A stretch of DNA of 20,731 bases from CALMEC01 sp031366605. GTDB taxonomy: Bacteria > Actinomycetota > Thermoleophilia > Miltoncostaeales > Miltoncostaeaceae. Both the position numbers and the translations under genes were made by a program. The notes beneath the pieces are model-generated. The model worked only from the letters and a program-made list of their open reading frames with translations. It ran no database searches and had not been told where the DNA came from. Positions 7,024-14,738 of this stretch are shown one piece after another. The DNA lies in NCBI GenBank assembly GCA_031366605.1, contig JANLOO010000003.1:1-20731 (forward strand), given 5' to 3'. The number at the start of each line of letters is the position of its first letter. The first letter of the stretch is position 1.

Positions 7024-7079
7024 TAGGTTTGGGCGCCGTTTCTGACAGACGTGCGGCAACTCACGTCGCCGTGCTCACC

Positions 7080-9116
7080 TCACATTGCGGCCGCCAGCGC
7101 GGCCGGGTCGGTGACCGGTGCATCGCAGGTGAAGTTCCTGCAGACGTAGGCCGCAGGCACGCCGTCGACAACTGGGCGGTCGGCCAGCAGGGGCGCCGCC
7201 GCCGCCGCCGCTCCGTCCGCCGGATCGCCTGCAGCAATCGTGGTGAACGGCCCGGCTGCGACGCGCGCGGCTGAGATCAGTGCGGTCGTGGCCGCATCCA
7301 TCGGGGGTCCGACGATCGCCACCTCGACGCGGTTGGGGGACGTCGCATGGTCCAAGGCCACCAATGCCGTGCCGAACGCCTGGGGGTAGCGCGCGAGTTC
7401 TTCCCCGACCAGCCGCAGCGCACCGGTTGCGCGGGTGGCCAAATCGCCCGCGCCGGTCAGCGCCGCGAGGCGCAGCAGAACGAGCGCCGCCTGCGAGTTG
7501 CCACCCGGCGTCGGGTGGTCCTCGACATCGCGTGTCCGGGCGATCAATGCCTCACCGTCACGTCCCGAGTAGAAGAATCCGACGCCGTCTCGGTCTGCGA
7601 ACAGCTCGACCATCTGAGCGATCAAATCACGCGCCGCTGTCAGCCAGCGGGATTCGAACGTCGCGTCGTACAATGAGAGCAGACCGTGTGCGAGGTCCGC
7701 GAAGTCGTCCAGGCATCCCAGGTGGCGCGCGGCACCCGCGGCCCACACCCGGTGCAGGCGGCCATCGACGATCAGGTTGTCCAACACGAACGCGGCGGCG
7801 CGACGGGCCACGTCGAGGTAGTCGTTGCGACCCAGCCAGACCCCCGCGTCGGCGAATGCCGCGATGGCGAGGCCGTTCCATGACGCCACGACTTTGTCGT
7901 CGCGCGCAGGCGCCAGGCGCCCCGAGCGGGCGGCGTAGAGCTTGCCGAGCGCCGATGCCACGAGCAACCCTGCGTCGGGGCCGACTTTCTCGGCCACTGC
8001 CTCCATTGGCGCTGCGACGAACAGGATGTTGGCGCCCTCAAAGTTGCCCTCGGGGCGCATGCCATAGCGGAGCACGATCGCCTGAGCTTCGTCGCGCGCA
8101 AGCACCTTCGTCAGCTGCTCGACCGTCCAGACGAAGAACGCCCCCTCACCGCCCGGCGAGTCGGCATCTTGCGCCGCAGCGAACCCGCCGTCCGGCGCCC
8201 GCATTTCGCGCAGCAGGTAGTCGAGGGTGCGTTCGGCGACCTCTCGCCACCGAACCTCGCCGGTCACCCGATGGGCCATCGCGTAGACGCGGGCCAGCAA
8301 GGCGTTGTCGTAGAGCATCTTCTCGAAGTGGGGCACGAGCCAGATCCCGTCGACGCTGTAGCGGTGGAAACCTCCGCCGACCTGGTCGTGGATGCCGCCG
8401 TCGGCCATGCGGTGCAGGGTGGTTTCGACCATCTGCCGGGCGTTGTGGTCGTGTGGGTCCGCCCACAGACGTCGCAGCAGGAACTCCAAGGCCAGGTGCG
8501 GTGGGAACTTCGGCGCTCCGCCAAACCCGCCCTGGGTCGGATCGAACGACATCGCAAGTCCGGTGACCGCGTCGTCGACGATGCGTCTGGGCAGGTCGTC
8601 GGAAGCTGGCGCACGGTCGGCGGATGCGGCAAGTCGCTCCTCGAGCTTGCCCGCCGTGATCCGCACTTCGTCCTTTCGCGAGTGGTACGCGTCGCCAACG
8701 TGGCGAAGCAACTCGGGGAAGCCGGGCATCCCGTGTCGCGGTTCGGGCGGAAAGTACGTGCCGGCGTAGTACGGCTTGGCGTCGGGTGTCAGGAACACCG
8801 TCATGGGCCACCCGCCCGAGCCGGTCAGGCCCAGGGTCGCCTGCATATAGAGCGCGTCGACATCGGGGCGCTCCTCGCGGTCGACCTTGATGCACACGAA
8901 CAGGTTGTTCATGATCGCGGCGATCTCTGGGTTCTCAAAGGACTCGTGCGCCATGACGTGGCACCAGTGGCACGCCGAGTAGCCGACGGAGAGCAGGACC
9001 GGCTTGTCCTCGGCGACCGCGCGTGCGAACGCTTCGTCACCCCAGGGATACCAGTCAACAGGGTTGTCCGCGTGTTGGCGCAGGTAGAGGCTGGCTTCGA
9101 TCCCGAGTCGGTTCAT
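7080..9116 (-). CDS. DUF255 thioredoxin-like protein (YyaL/spermatogenesis-associated protein 20 family)
   Basis: The start at 9114-9116 gives MNRLGIEASLYLRQHADNPV, the usual N-end of this family, and 678 residues, close to the usual length. A thioredoxin-fold domain occupies about residues 1-170, with Cys49 and Cys52 in SACHWCHVM, then NLFVCIKVDREERPDVD and GGWPMTVFLTPD. The remainder resembles an (alpha/alpha) barrel of the N-acylglucosamine epimerase/cellobiose epimerase type, with GGFGGAPKFPP, DQVGGGFHRYSVD and WLVPHFEKMLYDNA. The end AYVCRNFTCDAPVTDP is also typical. The biochemical function of the family is not established. Open frame continues upstream without family match and overlaps the divergent J-domain gene, so the longer start is unlikely. 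Only 53 bp separate the two divergent starts. Confidence 0.95.
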   Translation of the reverse strand: MNRLGIEASLYLRQHADNPVDWYPWGDEAFARAVAEDKPVLLSVGYSACHWCHVMAHESFENPEIAAIMNNLFVCIKVDREERPDVDALYMQATLGLTGSGGWPMTVFLTPDAKPYYAGTYFPPEPRHGMPGFPELLRHVGDAYHSRKDEVRITAGKLEERLAASADRAPASDDLPRRIVDDAVTGLAMSFDPTQGGFGGAPKFPPHLALEFLLRRLWADPHDHNARQMVETTLHRMADGGIHDQVGGGFHRYSVDGIWLVPHFEKMLYDNALLARVYAMAHRVTGEVRWREVAERTLDYLLREMRAPDGGFAAAQDADSPGGEGAFFVWTVEQLTKVLARDEAQAIVLRYGMRPEGNFEGANILFVAAPMEAVAEKVGPDAGLLVASALGKLYAARSGRLAPARDDKVVASWNGLAIAAFADAGVWLGRNDYLDVARRAAAFVLDNLIVDGRLHRVWAAGAARHLGCLDDFADLAHGLLSLYDATFESRWLTAARDLIAQMVELFADRDGVGFFYSGRDGEALIARTRDVEDHPTPGGNSQAALVLLRLAALTGAGDLATRATGALRLVGEELARYPQAFGTALVALDHATSPNRVEVAIVGPPMDAATTALISAARVAAGPFTTIAAGDPADGAAAAAAPLLADRPVVDGVPAAYVCRNFTCDAPVTDPAALAAAM

Positions 9117-9169
9117 CAGGCGAGCATAGTTCGACCGTTCCCAACGGGCCTTCGCTACCGTTTGGGGTG

Positions 9170-10279
9170 ATGAGCGACGAATTCTTGACCCAGGCGGGTC
9201 CCGCGCCCGCGCGCGGCGACCTGGATCGCTGGCGCCAGGTCGCCCTGCTGGGAGTCGCGTCCGCAGCGTTCGGCGACGACCGGGCGCGCGTGGGCCTGGC
9301 CGCGTCATTGCTGGCCCTGGACTGCCCCAATGAAGCCGGGCGGCTGCTCTCAACCGCGACCCAGGACGACCCGTGGGTGCGATGGTGGACTGTGCTTGCT
9401 GTTGGACAAGTTGAGGGTGCGGGTGGGTTGGCGGCGGCGTTGGCAGCCGCGCGGGCCGAGGTGCGGCCGTCAGGTCCAGACGGACGCGAGGTTGCCCGCC
9501 GGCTCACTGACCTGGACGCAGAACTCGTTGAGATCACCCGTGGTGAGCCGGGTTCGGCTCGGTTTACCGTGCTGGGGCATCGGGCGCGTCCCGAGCGCCG
9601 AGCGCTGATCGGCGGGCGCTCGTCTGCGGTGTTCCTCGTGGACCCGGGGTGGGAGGCGCTGCGGCTGGTGCGCCTGGCGCCGTCCGACGGTCCGTCGACC
9701 GGCAACGCCGCCCACCTGGAGTTCGGCGAGGTTCTGGAGGCGGTCCGTCGTGGCGATGCCGGTCCGGGTCGCCCCCTGCCCGACGACGCTCCGAGCCGGT
9801 TGCAACCGGGCCCCATGCTGGACGCGCTGCGCGAGGATCCGGCCACGCGCGACGGCCGCCTCCTGCGTCTGGCCACCGAGGTCCGCGAAGAGCGCGAGCG
9901 CCTGGCCGACGAGCGCGCCCGGCTTGCCGCCGATCGCGCCGATCTCTCCGAAGAGCGCGCCCAGTTCAAACGCATCAGAGCCGCCGCCGCTACTTCGCCG
10001 AGCAACGGCCGCCAGCCCAGCGCGGTCCGCCGTCAGCCGCCCGTCGTTCCCAAGACCGCCGCGGAGGCCGCAGCTTTACTGGGGGTGACGATCGACGCGT
10101 CGCGCCCCACCGTGCAGCGACACTGGCGCGATCAGGTCGCCAAGTGTCACCCGGACCTGGTCGAGGCCCTCCACCCGGCGCTCCGTCAACGCGCACAGGA
10201 CTTGGCCGTGGCGCTCAACACCGCGCGCGACCTGTTGATCGGAGAGCGGACGGCCCGTCGTCCCCCCGGCCGTGCCTGA
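9170..10279 (+). CDS. Protein with C-terminal J-domain and coiled coil
   Basis: The ATG at 9170 gives 369 residues. The N-third has helical, TPR-like sequence (LAASLLALDCPNEAGRLLST, then WVRWWTVLAVGQ). The middle is unassigned. A charged coiled coil follows (REERERLADERARLAADRAD). The last 75 residues read as a J-domain: AALLGVTIDASRPTVQRHWR, DQVAKCHPDLVEALHP with the invariant His327-Pro328-Asp329, and a last helix ALNTARDLLIG. The HPD motif stimulates the ATPase of DnaK-type Hsp70. There is no Gly/Phe region, zinc finger or peptide-binding domain of classical DnaJ, so this would be a specialised (class C) co-chaperone whose N-part selects the client. It overlaps mocA by 8 nt. Confidence 0.82.
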   Translation: MSDEFLTQAGPAPARGDLDRWRQVALLGVASAAFGDDRARVGLAASLLALDCPNEAGRLLSTATQDDPWVRWWTVLAVGQVEGAGGLAAALAAARAEVRPSGPDGREVARRLTDLDAELVEITRGEPGSARFTVLGHRARPERRALIGGRSSAVFLVDPGWEALRLVRLAPSDGPSTGNAAHLEFGEVLEAVRRGDAGPGRPLPDDAPSRLQPGPMLDALREDPATRDGRLLRLATEVREERERLADERARLAADRADLSEERAQFKRIRAAAATSPSNGRQPSAVRRQPPVVPKTAAEAAALLGVTIDASRPTVQRHWRDQVAKCHPDLVEALHPALRQRAQDLAVALNTARDLLIGERTARRPPGRA

Positions 10280-10874
10280 CCTCTCCTCGGTCGGGGTGAT
10301 CGTCCTGGCCGCGGGGTCATCGCGCCGCCTGGGCCGCCCCAAGCAACTGCTCGACCTCGAGGGCAAGCCGTTGCTGCAACACGCGATCGACGCGACCGAG
10401 GACGCGGGTGTCGGTGAGGTCGTCGTCGTGCTGGGTCACATGGCGGATGACGTCGCGGCGGCGATCACCCTTGCGGGCAATGCCCGGGTGATGGTCAACC
10501 CGGACCACGCAACCGGGCAGGGATCGTCTCTTCGGGTCGGGATCGGCGCGCTCGGATCTGCCATCGACCGCGCCGTGGTCCTTCTCGGCGATCAACCTCG
10601 TATCGCCGTCGAGGCGATTCGTGCTGTGGCCGTGGGCCCGGGGCCGATCAGACGGGTCCGCTACCCCGAGGGGCCAGGGCACCCGGTCGCATTCGATCGC
10701 GAACTCTGGGGAGCGTTGCTGGAGATCGAAGGCGATCAGGGCGCGCGAGAACTCATTGCAGCGCACCCCGACCTGATGCACGAAATCCCATTCGACGCGG
10801 CGTTGCCAAAGGACGTCGACACCGACGCCGACGCGGCCGACGTCGGTGCCTCAGCTCAGACTGACGCATCCTGA
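10272..10874 (+). CDS. mocA: Molybdenum cofactor cytidylyltransferase (MocA-like nucleotidyltransferase)
   Basis: This 200-residue protein has the MobA/MocA fold. The nucleotide-binding LAAGSSRRLGRPKQLLDLEG opens it, as in the LAAG-S-R-x-G-x-PK signature. Next come GHMADDV, then NPDHATGQGSSLRVGI, then VVLLGDQPRI with the metal-binding GDQP. YPEGPGHPVAFDRELW and the GDQGARELI tail match MocA. Such enzymes add CMP to molybdopterin to make the cytosine dinucleotide cofactor used by xanthine-oxidase/CO-dehydrogenase type enzymes, which fits the cox cluster nearby. The GTG start overlaps the previous stop. The last residues (DTDADAADVGASAQTDAS) are acidic low-complexity and run into the foreign patch, so the original C-end may have been replaced. 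Confidence 0.9.
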   Translation: MPDLSSVGVIVLAAGSSRRLGRPKQLLDLEGKPLLQHAIDATEDAGVGEVVVVLGHMADDVAAAITLAGNARVMVNPDHATGQGSSLRVGIGALGSAIDRAVVLLGDQPRIAVEAIRAVAVGPGPIRRVRYPEGPGHPVAFDRELWGALLEIEGDQGARELIAAHPDLMHEIPFDAALPKDVDTDADAADVGASAQTDAS

Positions 10875-10979
10875 GGTCGACGGGCCGGCGTAGCTCTGTC
10901 CGGCCTCGACGGCCCGAAGCACCTTGGTGAGCGACTCCCGCAGCTCACGAACGCCGATGCGCTGATTGAGCGCGCACAC
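10851..10979 (-). pseudogene. Truncated Phd/YefM-type antitoxin remnant
   Basis: Read on the minus strand from the GTG at 10977-10979 this gives MCALNQRIGVRELRESLTKV followed by LRAVEAGQSY and 12 unrelated residues to a TGA, 42 in all. IGVRELRESLTKVLRAVEAGQ matches the N-terminal DNA-binding part of Phd/YefM antitoxins (pattern V-x-E-L-R-x2-L-x3-L-x2-V-x-A-G). The usual next strand (V-T-x-R-G-x-P-V-A) and the toxin-binding C-half are absent, and no toxin gene follows. The frame runs into the 3' end of mocA. An in-frame TAG two codons upstream rules out a longer start. A probable operator sits just upstream. It is most likely a decayed toxin-antitoxin module; a short DNA-binding peptide could still be made. 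Confidence 0.72.
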
Positions 10980-10983
10980 GTGG

Positions 10984-10998
10984 TACTACATTGTGGTA
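10984..10998. promoter_or_regulatory. Probable antitoxin operator (imperfect inverted repeat)
   Basis: TACTACATTGTGGTA reads TACyACA-n-TGTrGTA on either strand: two 7-bp arms with one mismatch pair about a single central base. An overlapping near-palindrome GTGGTACTAC lies at 10980-10989. It is placed 4 bp upstream of the antitoxin remnant start, where Phd-family antitoxins bind to repress their own promoter. It could also affect the unknown gene transcribed the other way. Confidence 0.45.
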
Positions 10999-11059
10999 TG
11001 CGTCGAACGACAGGTGTCTCGTAACACGGCAATCCGGCCATTTCGCATACCATCGGAAG

Positions 11060-12547
11060 ATGGTCGCCGTCGAGCTTCTCGATCCGGGTCAAGCGCCAGG
11101 AATGAAGGCGTTCCTGACCGATAGGTGTCGATTTACGCTCACCGACCTTCATGATCAATGGGTAGGGCTCGAGCCTGCTGAAGGGTGGGGCACGCAAGCC
11201 AAGTACTTCGAAGCGCACCGGCTGTGCGATGCGCAGACCCAACTCCGGCAAGAGGTGTGGGAGCCGCTTGATCGCTGCCGCGCTTGGGACGAGGGCCTGT
11301 CCGACGAGCGTCGTCGCATTCTGCATGCCGAGGCCGTTCGGTACGCGTCGGGCGGTGATATTGCCGGAGTTCTCCGGGGTTTACAGGCGGCGATCGTCGG
11401 TGCCGGTAACGACGTGACCGACGTTCTGGCCGTCGCTATGCCCAACCTCTTTGAGGCCTTTCCAGATGGATCACTCTGGTTGGTATCCACTGAGGAGGAG
11501 CTGGTCACGAGACTGACATTCCTTCGGATCCAGCATGCGGCCAAGACGACGCCAGACTTCCGAACCGATCCGGCCGAGTTCGTTGGCGTTCGAGCGCTGA
11601 CGGGTCACAGCCTCACGCAAGGGGTTGACTTCTCCGACCTGTTGTCGGCGATGCTCCTCGCGTTCAGCCCGGGCGCGATCGGGTATGCGTTCCCGTGGCC
11701 TCCTCACACGTTTGTCTTCCTCTTCGGGAGCTCCCTTGAACTGCGCGTCCCAGAGCCAGGATCGCTCGTGTCTCTGTATGAACCTGCCACGCATAGTCGT
11801 GGTGATCGGGACATCTGGACGGATCCTCTGTTCTGGAAGAGCGAGTTCAATCCAGGAGACCTGGAGGCCCTCCTGGGATGGTGGGTCACTCGGCTGAACA
11901 TTGTCTACGCCTTTGCTGCGGATCCAACCCGCTTCGAGGTGAACGGCGCCCATGATGTAAGTCGCCAATTCGCGTGGTTCTTGACATTTGAACGGATGGT
12001 CCTTGATGCGATCTGTGTTCTGACAGCGGTGCAATCTCCGTGGGCTACGCGAGAACAGTCGGCTTTCGATCTCCTCGACAAGGCAGAGGCTCTTCTGGGG
12101 GTCGGCCTCCGTGGCAGTGGTGATGGCTTCAAGCGCCTTCTGCGTCGACAGGAAGGGATCGCGCTCCTCGATCGATCTTGGGACTGCATGCCGGTTCGAC
12201 TCAGACCGCGATTCAGGGCGCATTCCCGGCACCTGTACAAGGAGACCTACGCCCACGTCCATGAGCAGGCGTTGGGCTCTAGGCGAACGAGTGGCGCAGT
12301 GCAAGTCTGGGACGAAGCACGAGGTCTGCTCGTCGCAAGCGCCCTCGAGTCGTACGTGCCCAACATCGCGAGAGCCATCCGGAACTCGGCCCATGGCTTC
12401 TTCGAGCAGCTCACAGGACCAGAGCGCCATTTGCTTGCGACCCATACAGGAGCGCTTCCCCGAAGCTTTGGTGATCTCGTCGCGCTGATTTTCTTCGGAC
12501 TTATGGCCGATCCCGCACGTCTTGTCGAGGGCACGTGGTGGTCATAG
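11060..12547 (+). CDS. Unknown protein, possible HEPN-like C-terminus; homolog at right edge
   Basis: No known family recognised. ATG at 11060 gives 495 residues; a TTG at 10991 lies inside the probable operator, and an ATG at 11102 is also possible. The start is uncertain because no ribosome binding site is well spaced. The protein looks soluble. The last 210 residues align along their length with the partial protein at 20097-20731, well over half identical, including VLDAIC, AFDLLDKAEALLG, SGDGFKRLL, YVPNI and RNSAHGF. The RAIRNSAHGF segment has an R-x6-H spacing and an RN dipeptide reminiscent of HEPN ribonuclease sites; this is only a resemblance. GC is lower than in neighbours (e.g. 31 of 60 bases at 11941-12000 against 40 of 60 at 18301-18360), which suggests acquisition by transfer. 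Confidence 0.8.
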   Translation: MVAVELLDPGQAPGMKAFLTDRCRFTLTDLHDQWVGLEPAEGWGTQAKYFEAHRLCDAQTQLRQEVWEPLDRCRAWDEGLSDERRRILHAEAVRYASGGDIAGVLRGLQAAIVGAGNDVTDVLAVAMPNLFEAFPDGSLWLVSTEEELVTRLTFLRIQHAAKTTPDFRTDPAEFVGVRALTGHSLTQGVDFSDLLSAMLLAFSPGAIGYAFPWPPHTFVFLFGSSLELRVPEPGSLVSLYEPATHSRGDRDIWTDPLFWKSEFNPGDLEALLGWWVTRLNIVYAFAADPTRFEVNGAHDVSRQFAWFLTFERMVLDAICVLTAVQSPWATREQSAFDLLDKAEALLGVGLRGSGDGFKRLLRRQEGIALLDRSWDCMPVRLRPRFRAHSRHLYKETYAHVHEQALGSRRTSGAVQVWDEARGLLVASALESYVPNIARAIRNSAHGFFEQLTGPERHLLATHTGALPRSFGDLVALIFFGLMADPARLVEGTWWS

Positions 12548-12564
12548 AGATGAGGGCGTGAGGG

Positions 12565-13647
12565 CTACAGCCGGCCGATTGCTGCGCAGGTCTTCTCGAT
12601 CTCGGCCAGGTTGTGGCCGCTGGCGAAGAGGTCGATGTGGGGCAGGGCTGCGGCCATTCCGCGGGCCAGGGGCTGGTACTCCGGGTTCTCCTGGAGTGGG
12701 TTGAGCCAGACGATCTTGTGCGCGAGGCGATGCAGGCGGGCCATCTGGGCGGCCAGGAGTTCGGGCTCGCCGACGTCCAGGCCGTCTGAGCAGATGACGA
12801 CGACGGCGCCGCGGATGGCATCGCCCTTGCCGTACCGAGCGAGCATCTCGCGGACGGCGTCGCCGATGCGGGTGCCCCCGTCCCAGTCACGGGCCTCCTG
12901 CGCTGCGCGCGCAAGGGCTTCGTCCGGTTTGGCATGGCGCAACACTCCGGTCAGGCGCGTCAGGCGGGTGCCGAACGTGAAGGCCTCCCAGCGTTGATCC
13001 GCCAACAGCGCGGCGTGGGCGAAGATCAGCAGCGCCCGCGAGAACGACGACATGGATCCCGAGATGTCGAGCAGCAGGACGACCCGGCGGGGACGTTCGC
13101 GCCGGGTGCGATACAGGAGGGTCACGGGATCGCCGCCGGTGCGCAGCGCGCGTCTGACGGTGCGCCGCAGGTCCAGATCGCCTCGCCGGGATCCGATTCG
13201 GCGCCGCGTGCGACGGACGGGGGCGACCAGACGCAGCCGGTTGATCGAACGCGACAGTTCGGCGAGTTCCGCCGCGTCGAGCTTGGCGAAACTGCGTTGG
13301 CGCAGGCGTTCGATGCGGCTGGCCATCTTGACGTCTTCCGGGACGTCGATCTCGTCGTCAGCCTCGCTCAGCGACATGTCCTGCTCGGTCACCGTCCCGG
13401 TCAGGTGCATGTCGGGCGGTGGCTTGCCGGGGAAGTCCTGGATCTCGAATCCGAACAGCTCGCGAAACACCCGGTCATAGACCGCCAGGTCATCGCGTCG
13501 ACCCACCAATGTGACGCGTCCCGCCCAGTAGAGCTGCTGCGGCGTCAGCGTGGTTGCCTCGGCGAACGTTCGCAGACGCCCCGTGCCGACAGGAAGCCCT
13601 GCGCGGCGCAGGGCCCGGCCCAACTCGACGATCCGGTCGACGCCCAC
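12565..13647 (-). CDS. coxE: CoxE-like VWA domain protein
   Basis: This 360-residue protein has the CoxE arrangement: a helical N-half (GRLRTFAEATTLTPQQLYWA; SRSINRLRLVAPVRRTRRR) and a C-terminal von Willebrand A domain. The MIDAS metal site is visible as DISGSM (Asp194, Ser196, Ser198), with later GGTRIGDAV and CSDGLD. CoxE works with the MoxR-type ATPase CoxD, and the pair is implicated in maturing the Mo active site of CO-dehydrogenase-like enzymes. The GTG start lies 29 nt after the moxR stop on the same strand, so the two form an operon. The stop is 17 nt from the convergent unknown gene. Confidence 0.92.
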   Translation of the reverse strand: MGVDRIVELGRALRRAGLPVGTGRLRTFAEATTLTPQQLYWAGRVTLVGRRDDLAVYDRVFRELFGFEIQDFPGKPPPDMHLTGTVTEQDMSLSEADDEIDVPEDVKMASRIERLRQRSFAKLDAAELAELSRSINRLRLVAPVRRTRRRIGSRRGDLDLRRTVRRALRTGGDPVTLLYRTRRERPRRVVLLLDISGSMSSFSRALLIFAHAALLADQRWEAFTFGTRLTRLTGVLRHAKPDEALARAAQEARDWDGGTRIGDAVREMLARYGKGDAIRGAVVVICSDGLDVGEPELLAAQMARLHRLAHKIVWLNPLQENPEYQPLARGMAAALPHIDLFASGHNLAEIEKTCAAIGRL

Positions 13648-13676
13648 CTGGCTACTGCTCGTGGTCCACGTAGGAA

Positions 13677-14549
13677 TCAGCCGATACCGAGGACCTTCGC
13701 CAGCTCCGCGCCGACCTTGTCCTGGTCCTCGCGATTCTTGACCACCCAGCCGAGCGTGTCGTGGGCGGCGGTCTCGTTGACCGGTGGTGCTCCCACCAGG
13801 TGAAGCGCGCGCGTCCAGTCGATCGCCTCGGCCGGTCCCGGAGGTTTGGAAAGGTCCATCTCGCGCAGTCGCGCGACTGCGTCCGCGACGGCGTCAGCGA
13901 GGATCGGCTCCGCCTCGGGCACGCGCAGGCGGATGATCGCGACCTCACGTTCGATGTTCGGGTATTCGAGCCAGTGGTAGAGACACCGGCGTTTGAGCGC
14001 GTCGTGCAGCTCTCGTGTGCGGTTGGACGTGATGATCACGGCCGGGGGTTCGGTGGCGCAGATGGTCCCGACTTCGGGGATCGTGATCGTGAACTCGGCG
14101 AGGAACTCGAGCAGGAACGCCTCGAACTCGTCGTCGGCCCGGTCGATCTCGTCGATCAGCAGGACTGCGCCAGCGCCCTTGCGGACGGCCTGCAGGAGCG
14201 GTCGTTCGACTAAGAATTGCTCGCTGAAGAGTTCCTTGACCCGTGTGTTCTGGTCACGTGCGCCGTCCTGGATCGCCCGGGCGTGAAGCAGTTGGCGCGA
14301 ATAGTCCCACTCGTAGAGTGCCTGGCTGGCGTCGATGCCCTCATAGCATTGAAGCCGGATCAGGTCGGCGCCGAGCGCGGTGGCCAGTGATTTGGCGGCC
14401 TCGGTCTTGCCGACTCCGGGTTCGCCCTCCAAGAGCAGCGGCCGATGCATCTCAAGCGCCAGGTACATCCCGACCGCGAGGCCTTCGTCGCACAGGTAGT
14501 CCGCCTGGGCGAGGCGGGCGGACAGCTCCTGCGGTGAGGAGACGTTCAT
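13677..14549 (-). CDS. coxD: MoxR-family AAA+ ATPase (CoxD-like)
   Basis: From the ATG at 14547-14549 the protein has 290 residues, normal for MoxR. Walker A is GEPGVGKT (residues 42-49). Walker B is LLIDEIDRADDEFEAFLLEF with Asp133/Glu134. Sensor 1 is in PAVIITSNRTRELHDALKRR, which also carries the arginine-finger region. MoxR ATPases act as chaperones with a VWA partner, here CoxE immediately downstream. Open frame continues far upstream, but that part is the antisense of xdhC and has no MoxR similarity. The ribosome binding site is weak (GGA close to the ATG). Confidence 0.94.
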   Translation of the reverse strand: MNVSSPQELSARLAQADYLCDEGLAVGMYLALEMHRPLLLEGEPGVGKTEAAKSLATALGADLIRLQCYEGIDASQALYEWDYSRQLLHARAIQDGARDQNTRVKELFSEQFLVERPLLQAVRKGAGAVLLIDEIDRADDEFEAFLLEFLAEFTITIPEVGTICATEPPAVIITSNRTRELHDALKRRCLYHWLEYPNIEREVAIIRLRVPEAEPILADAVADAVARLREMDLSKPPGPAEAIDWTRALHLVGAPPVNETAAHDTLGWVVKNREDQDKVGAELAKVLGIG

Positions 14550-14738
14550 TCCGACAGCGTATCTGTCGCACCGCGGCGCGGCTGTCACCCGACGAGCGCA
14601 GGCGCGCAGGATGGCCAAGTCGCCCGAGGCGGGAATGGCCACGGGGAAGGCAGAAAGCGACAACCCGGCAGTGGTTGCCCTGCTCTTGTTCAAAGCGTAG
14701 CGTCCGGCTTCGCAACGTCCGTTACATGGAGCGTGATC
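14550..14738. promoter_or_regulatory. Divergent control region between coxD-coxE and xdhC-coxGSLM
   Basis: This is the only sizeable non-coding gap in the cox cluster and must carry promoters for both directions. An inverted repeat CAACC-N7-GGTTG lies at 14661-14677 near the middle and could be an operator shared by both operons. No confident sigma-70 boxes were identified. Confidence 0.5.

Noticed and set aside
5672..7045. 457-residue plus-strand open frame opposite paralog B, and the 390-residue frame at 5854-7026
   Set aside because: Both are shadows of the minus gene, which has a membrane helix and a domain shared with its neighbour; the plus frames show neither family similarity nor start signals.
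8169..9170. 333-residue plus-strand frame opposite the DUF255 gene
   Set aside because: Antisense to a strongly recognised family member; Val/Gly/Arg-rich shadow translation with no motifs.
10856..11326. 156-residue minus-strand frame over the antitoxin region
   Set aside because: It is in another frame, overlaps the start of the unknown gene and has no family resemblance; the antitoxin-like peptide is in the frame beginning GTG at 10979.
11471..12445. 324-residue minus-strand frame inside the unknown gene
   Set aside because: The plus frame is conserved against the copy at 20097-20731 at protein level with matching C-end, whereas the antisense frame has no such support.
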